Positions 1-9,476 of a stretch of 47,106 nt of DNA are shown in pieces. Position 1 is the stretch's first letter, and the number at the start of each line of letters is the position of its first letter. The notes under the pieces are model-generated. The model saw only the letters and a program-made list of their open reading frames with translations. It had not been told where the DNA came from and searched no databases. The DNA lies in the NCBI GenBank assembly GCA_019306185.1, contig JAFDMD010000005.1, positions 1 to 47,106 of the forward strand. Reading direction: 5' to 3'. Source of the stretch: Deltaproteobacteria bacterium. Its GTDB lineage: Bacteria > Desulfobacterota > Desulfobacteria > Desulfobacterales > JAFDMD01. The position numbers were made by a program, and so were the translations under genes.

Positions 1-469
1 CGGATATCCAATCGTTGTTATCGGTTCCTATTATGGTATCTGCGCCGGAGCTGCCGTAAACGGTTGTTATGTTGTTAAGCTCGCTCATTTTAACGTATGC
101 CGGATTGTCTAATACTAATGTGGCGTTGCTGTTTTCGGATGTCGCGACTTGCCCGAGATTGATGTTGTTCCATTCGTAGCCTATGGGATTTGTGGTAAAA
201 TCAACCGCCGCGACTTCCATCGTCGCGCCGTTTGTCATGGTCATTGTAGAGCGGGATAATACGAGGTTGCCTTCTATTTTTTCTCTGTCCGGTATTTCTA
301 CGCTTAGATTTATGGATTCTATGCCGAGATTATCTAATGTTTTTAATTCTCCGGCGTCTGTAACGCCGTTGGAATTTGCGTCTTGCCATACGCGTAGAAC
401 TTCCCACATGGAATCGTTTTTATCGAATATGTTGTCGTTATTGTGGACTTCCCCCGAAAGAATGGACAC
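1..469 (-). CDS. RTX/hemolysin-type calcium-binding-repeat protein fragment (continues beyond window start; N-terminus appears truncated)
   Basis: Minus-strand reading frame absent from the ORF track: ...VHNNDNIFDKNDSMWEVLRVWQDANSNGVTDAGELKTLDNLGIESINL...TTVYGSSGADTIIGTDNNDWIS; contains the WQDANSNGxxDAGEL segment and a GSSGADTIIGTDNNDWI RTX-like nonapeptide. In-frame TAA just upstream; only a GTG at ~469 is available as start. Confidence 0.7.
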   Translation of the reverse strand, partial: MSILSGEVHNNDNIFDKNDSMWEVLRVWQDANSNGVTDAGELKTLDNLGIESINLSVEIPDREKIEGNLVLSRSTMTMTNGATMEVAAVDFTTNPIGYEWNNINLGQVATSENSNATLVLDNPAYVKMSELNNITTVYGSSGADTIIGTDNNDWIS

Positions 470-535
470 AAAAACAAATTACAAATTATTTTTCAAAGTT
501 TTTAGGACTTGTAAATCGGCAAATCCGGCTATGGA

Positions 536-1321
536 TTAAATATTTATAGAAAAAAGTTTTAAACTGTTATCCCATAAAATTTTGCTCAATTTTTCCTCTT
601 CAATTTCAAAAAGCCGAGATAAAGTTAAAAAAACCGCTTTAACAAAAGCGGGCTCGTTTCTTTTTACTCTGTTTTTATGAGGAGCCGGCGTAAGATAAGG
701 AGCGTCCGTTTCTATAACAATTCTATCCTTCGGAATAAAAGAGGCGAGGCTTCTAAGTTCTGCGCCCCTGCCTTTTATTGTAATAATACCGGTTATTCCT
801 ATATAAAGCCCCAAATCAAGATATTTTTTAAGATACTGTTTGTCTCCGCTAAAACAATGAACAACCCCTTTTAAATTATCATCCGCATTTGTCTTTAATA
901 CTTCGTAAAATCTTCCTTTAGTATCCCTTTCATGAAATATTACGGGCAAATCAAGCGAAAACGCCGCTTTAAGCTGCTTTATAAACATATTTTCCTGATC
1001 CTGTTGCGGAGAATACATCCTGTTAAAATCAAGCCCTATTTCGCCCCAAGCTTTTACTTTTTTATTTTTTTGAGCAAGTTTTTTTAAAAATTCAATCTCG
1101 TCATCAGAGCCTTCCTTTGCGTAATGCGGATGAAAACCTACGGAAGCGTAACAATTTTCTATTTCGTCCGCTATTTGAACCGCTTTTACGGAGGTTTTTT
1201 TATCGGTTCCTACGCTCATAAATCCGCATATCTCATTTTGATAAGCTCTTTGTATAGTCTCCTTTAAATCCTTTTTGTAACATCTATCGTCAAGATGGCA
1301 ATGAGTGTCAAAAATTTTCAT
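536..1321 (-). CDS. tatD: TatD family metal-dependent hydrolase / DNase
   Basis: MKIFDTHCHLDD N-terminus, GEIGLDF, VIFHERD, GVVHCFSG, IETDAPYLTP motifs. Confidence 0.93.
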   Translation of the reverse strand: MKIFDTHCHLDDRCYKKDLKETIQRAYQNEICGFMSVGTDKKTSVKAVQIADEIENCYASVGFHPHYAKEGSDDEIEFLKKLAQKNKKVKAWGEIGLDFNRMYSPQQDQENMFIKQLKAAFSLDLPVIFHERDTKGRFYEVLKTNADDNLKGVVHCFSGDKQYLKKYLDLGLYIGITGIITIKGRGAELRSLASFIPKDRIVIETDAPYLTPAPHKNRVKRNEPAFVKAVFLTLSRLFEIEEEKLSKILWDNSLKLFSINI

Positions 1322-1344
1322 ATTTCCCCCGTTTATATTTTAAT

Positions 1345-1400
1345 TGCGAGATTTCTTCTCGCTTTGCTCGTTAAAATGACAAGGCAAAAATAACAGCTTG
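1345..1400. repeat. Partial copy of the GATTTCTTCTCGCTTTGCTCG...AATGACAAGGCAAA module
   Basis: gagatttcttctcgctttgctcgttaaaatgacaaggcaaaaataac. Confidence 0.55.
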
Positions 1401-1641
1401 TCGAGGCGACAAAAAAACCGCTCCGTATCCTGTAAAGCAAAGGCAAAAATCCCTTTATTATTTTTTATCTCTATAACATAGTCATTAAGCTTTTTCTATT
1501 TTATATTTTAATTAAAGCCGATTGAATAACAAAGCGCTTTTTTACGATTAAATCGCTTGACATAAACTTTATTTTTAAATAGTTTTTGTAAAAAATTTGC
1601 TATGTTATATAAATTTATAAAATAAAAAGGACTAAAATATA

Positions 1642-2823
1642 ATGATAGGAATATCCAAATTATACTGCGACACAGTAGAGCCTTCGGACGCTTTAAGATA
1701 CGGAAGAGATTCAAGCAAACTTCCTTCCGAATTGCTTCAGTTTTCCGCGGATAAAAAGCCTGTGGTAGTATGGAATATGACCCGTAAATGCAATTTAAAA
1801 TGCGTTCATTGTTATGCCCATGCAAAAAATCAGGATTTTAAAAACGAACTTAGTTTTGAACAAGGCAAAAGCGTAATAAACGATCTTGCCGCTTTTAAAT
1901 CGCCGGTTATTCTTTTTTCCGGCGGCGAGCCTTTATTAAGAGAAGATTTGCCGCAACTTGCAGAGTATGCGGTAAAAAAAGGTATGAGAGCGGTAATATC
2001 GACTAACGGAACCCTTATAACCGAAGAAAAAGCGCGTATTTTAAAAGACGTAGGGCTTTCTTACGTTGGAATAAGCCTTGACGGCATGGAGAATATCAAC
2101 GATAAATTCAGAGGAGTAAAAGGGGCGTTTAAAGCGGCTCTTAAAGGAATAAAAAATTGTAAAAAAGCCGGAATAAAGGTGGGGCTTCGTTTTACTATTA
2201 CAAAACATAATGCCGCGGAAATAAAACCTATATTCGATTTATTGGAAAAAGAGGATATTCCGCGAGTATGTTTTTATCATCTTGTATATTCCGGCAGAGG
2301 GACAACTTTAGTTGAAGAGGACTTAACTCATGCCCAAACAAGAGATGCCGTAAAGCTCATTATGAAGCTTACAAAAGATTTGCATGATAAAAATATGCCG
2401 AAAGAGGTTTTAACCGTAGATAATCATGCGGACGGTCCTTTTTTATATATGCGGCTTTTAAAAGAGAAGCCGGAGCGCGCTGCGAAGGTTTTAGAACTCC
2501 TTAAAATGAACGAAGGAAACAACTCCGGACGCGGAATCGGTTGTATAAGCTGGGACGGCGAGATATACCCGGATCAGTTTTGGAGACATTACTCCTTTGG
2601 AAATGTTTTAAAACGTCCTTTTTCGGAAGTATGGACAGACTTATCCGAGCCTTTGATGAAAAAATTAAAAAATAAGAAGAAATATGTAACCGGCAGATGC
2701 GCCGAATGTAAATGGCTTGATATTTGCGGAGGTAATTTTAGAGTTAGAGCCGAAGCGGTTACAGGAGATTTATGGTCGCCGGATCCTGCTTGCTATCTAA
2801 CGGACAAAGAAATAGGAATATAA
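1642..2823 (+). CDS. ahbC: Radical SAM protein of the AhbC/NirJ type (12,18-didecarboxysiroheme deacetylase-like)
   Basis: MIGISKLYCDTVEPSDALRYGR N-terminus; CNLKCVHCYAH radical SAM motif; C-terminal SPASM-like Cys cluster (CAECKWLDICGGNFRVRAE); followed by hemB. Confidence 0.8.
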   Translation: MIGISKLYCDTVEPSDALRYGRDSSKLPSELLQFSADKKPVVVWNMTRKCNLKCVHCYAHAKNQDFKNELSFEQGKSVINDLAAFKSPVILFSGGEPLLREDLPQLAEYAVKKGMRAVISTNGTLITEEKARILKDVGLSYVGISLDGMENINDKFRGVKGAFKAALKGIKNCKKAGIKVGLRFTITKHNAAEIKPIFDLLEKEDIPRVCFYHLVYSGRGTTLVEEDLTHAQTRDAVKLIMKLTKDLHDKNMPKEVLTVDNHADGPFLYMRLLKEKPERAAKVLELLKMNEGNNSGRGIGCISWDGEIYPDQFWRHYSFGNVLKRPFSEVWTDLSEPLMKKLKNKKKYVTGRCAECKWLDICGGNFRVRAEAVTGDLWSPDPACYLTDKEIGI

Positions 2824-2925
2824 AAAGTTTTGAACATTTTGGCGGCTAATATAAATATAGGAAAATTAAATAGAAAAATAATAATCGGTTTTGATTTATA
2901 ATGCTGAAAGTTAAGGAGTATAAAT

Positions 2926-3900
2926 ATGCTATTCCCCGAATACAGACCCAGACGAATGAGACAAACGTCGGCTTTGCGCAAAATGATTCGCGAAACAATT
3001 TTAAGCCCGTCCGATTTTATTTTCCCGCTTTTTGCGGTAGAAGGAAAAAATATAAAAAATCCTATACCTTCTATGCCGGGGCAGTTTCAATTAAGCGTAG
3101 AAAATATAGCCTCGGAGGCTGCAAAAGCTTATAAGCTTGGAATACCCGGAATAATACTTTTCGGCATTCCCAATAAAAAGGATTCTTTGGGAACCGAAGC
3201 TTATAAAAAGGATGGCATCGTTCAAAAAGCAATAAAAGCGGTTAAAAATAAAATTCCGGATATAACCGTAATAACCGACGTATGCCTTTGCGAATATACG
3301 AATCATGGACATTGCGGCGTAGTGGAAAAAGGAAAAGTGGATAATGATTCCACAATCGATCTTCTTGCAGACGCCGCCGTTTCTCACGCAAGAGCCGGAG
3401 CCGATATGGTTGCGCCCTCCGATATGATGGACGGACGAGTTGCGGAAATACGGGATAGATTGGATGATAACGAATTTATTAATATTCCTATAATGGCTTA
3501 TTCGGCAAAATATCATTCCGCATATTACGGACCTTTTAGAGAGGCGGCTCATTCCGCGCCTCAATTCGGAGACAGAAAGACTTATCAGATGGATCCCGCA
3601 AATGCAATTGAGGCTATAAGAGAGGCAAACATGGACGTAGAGGAGGGCGCCGATATTATAATGGTAAAGCCCGCTTTGTCCTATTTGGATGTTATATACA
3701 GGGTAAAGAATGAGATTGACCTTCCTATAGCCGCATATAATGTAAGCGGCGAGTATTCTATGATAAAGGCGGCGGCAAAGCTTGGCTTTATAGACGGCGA
3801 AAAGGTTATGATGGAAACGCTTACTTCGATTAAAAGAGCGGGAGCGGATATTATATTGACCTATTTTGCTCCGGAAGCGGCAAAAAAAATCGGCGCTTGA
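2926..3900 (+). CDS. hemB: Porphobilinogen synthase (delta-aminolevulinic acid dehydratase)
   Basis: RPRRMRQTSALRKMIRET, DVCLCEYTNHGHCG, VAPSDMMDGRV, MVKPALSYLD motifs. Confidence 0.96.
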   Translation: MLFPEYRPRRMRQTSALRKMIRETILSPSDFIFPLFAVEGKNIKNPIPSMPGQFQLSVENIASEAAKAYKLGIPGIILFGIPNKKDSLGTEAYKKDGIVQKAIKAVKNKIPDITVITDVCLCEYTNHGHCGVVEKGKVDNDSTIDLLADAAVSHARAGADMVAPSDMMDGRVAEIRDRLDDNEFINIPIMAYSAKYHSAYYGPFREAAHSAPQFGDRKTYQMDPANAIEAIREANMDVEEGADIIMVKPALSYLDVIYRVKNEIDLPIAAYNVSGEYSMIKAAAKLGFIDGEKVMMETLTSIKRAGADIILTYFAPEAAKKIGA

Positions 3901-3951
3901 CTTTGCAATTCGCCCGTTTGCGGCATTGCACTCAAATTTTAAGATAAAATC

Positions 3952-4293
3952 CTCATTATTAAAAAAAGGTTTTTAATCGCCAAAAAATTTGTACAAAGAA
4001 ACAAAGGATAAGATTAGAAGGCGCTAATTAAAGGATTTCTCCTCGCTTCGCTCGTCGACAAGACAAACAAAAACAACTCTCGGCGAAAAAACAAGGAAGA
4101 AATAATAAAGGGGTTTCTTGCTTCGCTCGAAATGACAAACTTTTTATTCCGGACGAACATTTTTTCACCCTATCATTTGGACAAACGTTATCTTTGCCTG
4201 TCATTTCGACGAGTGAAACGAGGAGAAATCCCTTAATAAAAAGCGATAAATAATAGATATTGGCAAAACCATTTACGTTTAAAATGTAGGTTT
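3952..4293 (-). mobile_element. MITE-like element, copy E4 (reverse orientation, rearranged, end degraded)
   Basis: Reverse-complement similarity to copy at 17926-18351: shared GATAAGATTAGAAGGCGCTAATTAA, ACAACTCTCGGCGA, AAAAAGCGATAAATAATAGATATTGGCAAAACC, TTTACGTTTAAAATGTAGGTTTTTA. Confidence 0.65.
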
Positions 4294-4408
4294 TTAGTGG
4301 GTTTGGCAATTGATTGGATTATATTATTAAGAGCGCCGCGTATTACGAAGCGGTCTTTTTGTCGCAATTATTCCGTTATTTAAATGCCGTATAATAAGAG
4401 AAAAATGT

Positions 4409-5080
4409 ATGATTCGAAAAGTATCGATTCGAAAATTAAATGAGTTGGTTTCAAAGAATATTTCGCATATTTCCAATTATGATAAGGATGAAATGGCTAT
4501 TCCTTCGTATCTTCATTGGAATCCGTTAATACGGCGGCTAATGTGGAGAAGATATGAATATATTGCTCGTTTTGCCGAGTTCTCAAATGATATGAGCGCG
4601 CTGGAATTCGGGTGCGGAACAAGCGCTTTTTTACCGGAATTGGATAGCAGGTGCAATAAGGTTTATGTAATTGATATATTTCCGGAATTTGCAAAAATTT
4701 TAAGCGACGAGCAGAACTTGAATATATCTTTTATAGATAATATTTTGGAAATACCGAATAATTCTTTAGATATTATTATTGCGGCAGACGTTCTCGAACA
4801 TATTGATAATAAAGAATTGGTTGAATATTTAAAAATATTTTCCGAAAAGCTAAAAAGTTCGGATCGCTTAATAATATCCGGACCTACCTAAAATTTTTTT
4901 TATAAAATCGGACGCATATTAGCGGGGTTTGCAGGTAAAGGCGACTACCATCATACTAATATTAATAAGCTAATTGAGGTAATCCGTAAATATTTTGACT
5001 TAAAAAGAACAAGGACTTTGCCTTTTAGATTCCCGCCTTTTTTATTTAAGGTTTCCGAATTCAAACAACGCAATCAATAG
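4409..5080 (+). pseudogene. Class I SAM-dependent methyltransferase interrupted by an in-frame TAA at 4889-4891
   Basis: FGCGTSAFLPELD and IIIAADVLEHIDNKELVEYL methyltransferase motifs; same frame stays open after the TAA: NFFYKIGRILAGFAGKGDYHHTNINKLIEVIRKYFDLKRTRTLPFRFPPFLFKVSEFKQRNQ*, ending at 5080. Confidence 0.8.
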
Positions 5081-5390
5081 AAAGCCAATTTTGCGGAGAT
5101 AAAAGGAGCAACAGCGCATTTATTGAAAAATTAGCTTTCCTACTCCCTTCATTGCCGAATAAAAAGAGTTATAGCGCCAATATATACAATATTAACGCTT
5201 GTTTTAACAATATCAATATTTATATTTAAAATATTAAAGCCAATTTTAAAATATTTATATTTGTATAGATAATATTAGCAATTTTTAATATTTGTTTACA
5301 TTTTTATTAATAATATCAACCTTTATCTTGACAATATTAACCTTAATATAATAAAAACAGGGCTAATTTTACGCAAATAAAGGAGAAAAA

Positions 5391-5996
5391 ATGAGATTTC
5401 CATTAAGGGAGGCTGATGTATTAAAGCTTGCCGAAAGAATGGAGGCGGGTTTTAGCAGAAACGCTTCTACCTTTTCGGCTTTGCCTGTTCCGCTTCACAA
5501 ATTTAAACAAGCTGTTATAAATTATAATCTTTCTATAAATAATTTTGTATCAGCGCGCTCGGCTATGAATAAAACGTCTCAAGCTAAAAAAGCGGCTCGA
5601 CAAAAACTTGTAAAGATAATGAAAAGAGAAATTCGATATGCGGAAAATGTTGCAACCGGAGACGAAGAGGCGCTTGACTCGGTTGGTTGGGGCAAAAGAA
5701 GGATTCCGCCTCCTATTGAGCCGCCCGAAGCTTGCTATAATTTTAAAATAGATAAAGAAGGGAAAGGATGGCTCTCTTTTTCTTGGGAAAAAACGGAGGA
5801 AGGAGGCAAACCTACATTTTATATAATAGATAGAAAAACCGAAAACGGCGTTTGGAAAAAGGCGGGAAGAGCTCTTGAAACCAAAAAAGACCTTGTTGAT
5901 CAACCGATCGGGATTTTACTTGAATATAGAGTGATAGCCGCCAACAAGGCGGGAGAAAGCGAGCCGTGCGATACCGTAGTAAAGGTAACCTTGTAA
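5391..5996 (+). CDS. Fibronectin type III domain-containing protein with helical N-terminal half
   Basis: C-terminal FnIII-like pattern (GWLSFSWEKTEEGGKPTFYIIDRKTENGVWKKAG...LEYRVIAANKAGESEPCDTVVKVTL); upstream aaaggag RBS. Confidence 0.75.
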   Translation: MRFPLREADVLKLAERMEAGFSRNASTFSALPVPLHKFKQAVINYNLSINNFVSARSAMNKTSQAKKAARQKLVKIMKREIRYAENVATGDEEALDSVGWGKRRIPPPIEPPEACYNFKIDKEGKGWLSFSWEKTEEGGKPTFYIIDRKTENGVWKKAGRALETKKDLVDQPIGILLEYRVIAANKAGESEPCDTVVKVTL

Positions 5997-6093
5997 AAGA
6001 TTTGTTGAGGATTTTATACGAGATAGTAAAATCAACATTATAAGCTTTTAAAGGGCGGGCGGGTATTAATAGAGATTTTTGCGTCATCGGATT

Positions 6094-7455
6094 TTAATTT
6101 TTATAATTAAGTTTGCTATTAAGAGTTTTTCTTGTAATTCTAAGCAGTTTTGCGGCTTTGGTTTTATTGTCTCCGCATGCTTCAAGGGTTTTTATAATTA
6201 TGCGTTTTTCGGCTTCTTTAAGAGATATATTTTTTTTGTCATTATTTTGGATATTCGAGGTTTGGCGCTCATCGCCGGCGCCGGAGTTCAGCCAAGAAAA
6301 TGAGGATTTATCCATATAGTCGCCCGAAGAAAGAACCACTCCTCTTTCAATCGCGTTCATAAGCTCTCGCACATTGCCGGGCCAATTATATTTAATTAGC
6401 ATGTCCATTGCTTCCGGAGTGATTCCTTTAATGCTTTTTTTATTTTTTTTATTAAAGGTTTTCAAAAAATGTCGCGTAAGAAGCGGAATATCCCCCTCTC
6501 TTTTTTTTAGAGAGGGAGCTTTTATTTCCACTACATTAAGCCTGTAATAAAGGTCTTCCCTAAATTCTCCTTTTTTAATCAAAGATAAAAGATTTTTGTT
6601 TGTGGCGGATATAATTCTAACGTCAACCGAATAGCTTTTTTCTCCCCCTATCGGCGTCGTCTCTCTTTCCTGTATTACTCTTAAAAGTTTTGCCTGCATG
6701 ATAAGCGGCATTTCGCCTAATTCGTCTAAAAAAATCGCTCCCCTGTTTGCAAGAAGAAAAACCCCTTTTTTATCTTTAATGGCTCCGGTAAAGGAGCCTT
6801 TAACATATCCGAAAAGTTCGGCTTCTAATAAGGTTTCCGGTATTGCGGCGCAGTTTATTTTAATAAAAGGATTATTTTTTCGGCTGCCGTTGTAATGGAT
6901 TACGTTTCCGATTAATTCCTTACCTGTGCCGGATTCTCCGGTAATAAGAACATCAGCTTCGGAATAGGCTATTTGAGCGGCGGCTTCCATTAATTTAATC
7001 ATAGCCTCGCTTTTGCCTATTATGTTCTGATGGTCAAAGCTTTCGGCTATCCGTTTTTTTAATGCCTGATTTTCGGTTTTCAAATAGGCATGCTCAGCCG
7101 CTTTTTTTATGGTAATCTTTAATTTATCAAAATCAAGAGGTTTTGTAATATAATCGTAAGCGCCTTTTTTTAAAGCTTTAACAGCGGTTTCTACGCTGGA
7201 ATATGCGGTCATTATAATAACCGGAATTGAGGGGTTAAAATTTTTTATCATATCCAAAGCCTCTATTCCTGATACTTTAAGCATTTTTATATCCATCAGA
7301 ATTAAATCGAACGCTTTTTGTTTAACCTTTTCAAAAGCGGTAGAGCCGTCGTCCGCTTCAAAAACGGCATAGCCCCATGTTTCCAAAAGGGTTTTAAGCA
7401 TTATTCTATGAGCCGAGTCGTCGTCAACTACAAGTATTGAAATTTTTTTTTTCAT
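6094..7455 (-). CDS. Sigma-54-dependent response regulator (NtrC family)
   Basis: Receiver domain (VVDDDSAHR...LILMDIKM...ITKPLD), AAA+ (GESGTGKELIGNVIHYNG, GSFTGAIKDKKG), Fis-type HTH C-terminus (GDNKTKAAKLLRITRKTLNSKL). Confidence 0.95.
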   Translation of the reverse strand: MKKKISILVVDDDSAHRIMLKTLLETWGYAVFEADDGSTAFEKVKQKAFDLILMDIKMLKVSGIEALDMIKNFNPSIPVIIMTAYSSVETAVKALKKGAYDYITKPLDFDKLKITIKKAAEHAYLKTENQALKKRIAESFDHQNIIGKSEAMIKLMEAAAQIAYSEADVLITGESGTGKELIGNVIHYNGSRKNNPFIKINCAAIPETLLEAELFGYVKGSFTGAIKDKKGVFLLANRGAIFLDELGEMPLIMQAKLLRVIQERETTPIGGEKSYSVDVRIISATNKNLLSLIKKGEFREDLYYRLNVVEIKAPSLKKREGDIPLLTRHFLKTFNKKNKKSIKGITPEAMDMLIKYNWPGNVRELMNAIERGVVLSSGDYMDKSSFSWLNSGAGDERQTSNIQNNDKKNISLKEAEKRIIIKTLEACGDNKTKAAKLLRITRKTLNSKLNYKN

Positions 7456-7859
7456 ATGTTTATAAATCGGGTAAAAAGCCGCAATCTATTGAAAGCGTAA
7501 GCGATTAAAATTAAAAAATTTATTTAGTCAATGCTGAATAAATGTAAACGGTTTTGCCAATGCCTGAAGTTAAAGTTTAATAAAAGATATAAAAAATCAA
7601 CCTGTTATTACTTATTCACTTTTTATTAAGGGATTTCTCGCTGCGCTCGAAATGACAGGCAAAAATAAAATTTATCAAAATAACAAAAAGTAATTTTTTC
7701 CCGTCTCTTCGCCGAGAGTTGTTTTTATTTGTCATTTCGAACGAGCAAAGCGAGGAGAAATCCCTTAATTATTGTCTCCTGCCTTTATCCTTTAACCTTT
7801 TATCCGAATTTAATCATTATCATTATTTCTTATGATTAATTTTTTTTTAATAATGAGCG

Positions 7860-7926
7860 TTTCCTCTTAATATTTGCAAGAATATATTAAGATAAATATT
7901 AATTTTTTGCAAATATTAAGAGGAAA
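7860..7926. repeat. 20-bp perfect inverted repeat TTTCCTCTTAATATTTGCAA...TTGCAAATATTAAGAGGAAA
   Basis: Direct reading of both arms; degenerate versions occur at ~18248-18283 and ~22895-22920. Confidence 0.9.
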
Positions 7927-8086
7927 TAAGGCTACAGCGGCGTTTATTCGCGTAGCGGCTCTTGCGTCTATGAAACAATTTCCGGATGGTTTTACGTTAA
8001 AACAAAGCCGAAAATCCGAGACCGCAAGCAAAAAGCGAAGCAAACAAACTCCGCCGTAGTCGAATGGAATTTAAACTAAAAAACCG

Positions 8087-8112
8087 AAAAGGTATAATCG
8101 CTTATACCTTTT
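8087..8112. terminator. Hairpin AAAAGGTATAA-TCGC-TTATACCTTTT (terminator-like)
   Basis: Perfect 11-bp stem with 4-nt loop, T-rich 3' side. Confidence 0.45.
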
Positions 8113-8221
8113 ATTAAGTTTTTCAGTATCGACTAATTACAATATCTATTATACTTTTTGAGCATAGACTATTTTAAAATATATCCGTTTTGCCGGCAAT
8201 CTAAATAAGGGAAAGGGCGCT

Positions 8222-9403
8222 TTAAATTTTTCCCTTTTTTGAAGTCCTATATAACATATAGGCTATAAACGCCGCTATTGCATAAAATACCCCCATTAAA
8301 TAAAAGATCGAAGACAATCCGAATTTATCCGCCATATAACCGGATATCAAAGCCGCTGTTGAGCCTACTCCGAACATCAGCATAAATAAAATGCCGTATC
8401 CGGTTCCATGTTTATGAACCGGCAGATATATCGATATTATGTAGTTTTGAATCGGTTGAACCGCAAAATAGAAAAAAGCGTAAAGCATAGCGGATAATAT
8501 CAGAATAATATTTGTAGTAAAGGCTATGGCAAAAACGAATACCGCTCCGAATAATACCGCAAAAACGTAAATTTTTTCCGGCGGATATTTATCCGTAAGC
8601 TTTCCCGAAATATACTGCCCTATGGCTCCGGATAAAAGAGTTAATGTAGTTATAACTCCGCCGAGAGCGATTTTGTTGGATTGAACAAAATTAAAATGAA
8701 CGTTTTCTCCCATGTATATGGGCAAAAAAGTCATTATTCCTCTATAGGTTAAGCCGAGAAATATTGCAGTGCAAAAAAAGAGTATTAACGGATAATAAGA
8801 TTTTTTCTTGTTGTTTTCCATATTATTTATTTGAGCGCTTACTTGAGGCGTAATATTATTTTTCGGTATTGTAAAAGAAAAAATCGCTATTGCTATGCCT
8901 ATTGTTCCGTAAACTATATGAGGCGTTCTCCATCCGGCGACGGTTCCTATAAAAGCCGAAATAGCCGGAGCGGACGCCACGCCTATGCTTCCGGCTATTC
9001 CATGAAGCCCGAAGCCTTCTCCTTTTTTTTTTATGGAATTAGCTATTAAGGTATTTGCGGCGGGATGATATATGGCGGCGAATATGCCGGTTATTCCCAT
9101 GATTATTCCATATCCGACTATGGAGGTTACGTTAAAAACCATAATTGTAAACAGTCCGGTTCCGATAAGAAATATTGTTATTAAATGTCTCGGATATATT
9201 TTATCTGAGATTATTCCGGCGGGAATAGCAAATAGACCGAATGCATAGGAGAATATAGCGACTATTAAGCCCATCTGAGAATAATCGGCGTTAAATTCCA
9301 GCATAACCAATGGAATTAAAGGGGGAAGAACTCCTTCGATTAGATGAACCAAAAAGTGAGACGAGGTTGTAAGCCCCATTATTTTTTTTTCTTTTTTTTC
9401 CAT
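8222..9403 (-). CDS. Major facilitator superfamily transporter
   Basis: ~12 hydrophobic segments; MFS-type loops (PAGIISDKIYPRHLI; SGKLTDKYPPEKIY). Confidence 0.88.
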   Translation of the reverse strand: MEKKEKKIMGLTTSSHFLVHLIEGVLPPLIPLVMLEFNADYSQMGLIVAIFSYAFGLFAIPAGIISDKIYPRHLITIFLIGTGLFTIMVFNVTSIVGYGIIMGITGIFAAIYHPAANTLIANSIKKKGEGFGLHGIAGSIGVASAPAISAFIGTVAGWRTPHIVYGTIGIAIAIFSFTIPKNNITPQVSAQINNMENNKKKSYYPLILFFCTAIFLGLTYRGIMTFLPIYMGENVHFNFVQSNKIALGGVITTLTLLSGAIGQYISGKLTDKYPPEKIYVFAVLFGAVFVFAIAFTTNIILILSAMLYAFFYFAVQPIQNYIISIYLPVHKHGTGYGILFMLMFGVGSTAALISGYMADKFGLSSIFYLMGVFYAIAAFIAYMLYRTSKKGKI

Positions 9404-9476
9404 AAGCGCCTATTCTATACTTTTTTAAACTGTTTTTATAACGGACAAGCGCCGAATTTATTTTACGTTTAACCGA

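Larger units (their letters stand above)
7525..8171 (+). mobile_element. MITE-like element, copy E1 (~647 bp)
   Basis: Termini TAGTCAATGCTGAATAA / TTTTTGAGCATAGACTA, flanked by ATTT on both sides; contains the TTAAGGGATTTCTCGC palindromic module and a perfect 20-bp inverted repeat (7860-7879 / 7907-7926). Confidence 0.7.

Noticed and set aside
183-539. 118-aa plus-strand ORF
   Set aside because: Antisense to a clearly coding RTX-type minus-strand frame; composition is that of a shadow ORF.
1508-1825. 105-aa minus ORF and similar antisense ORFs over known genes (e.g. 3091-3564, 15791-16096, 37204-37599, 38950-39159)
   Set aside because: They overlap strongly supported genes (ahbC, hemB, trkA, eno, pyrG) on the opposite strand and have no recognisable motifs.
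5187-5342. CRISPR array in the AT-rich repeats
   Set aside because: Repeats are short, degenerate and irregularly spaced; no cas genes. No CRISPR array found in the window.
7874-8059. 61-aa ORF inside E1
   Set aside because: Lies within the repeat element across inverted repeats; no start/RBS context or protein motif, so not a transposase.
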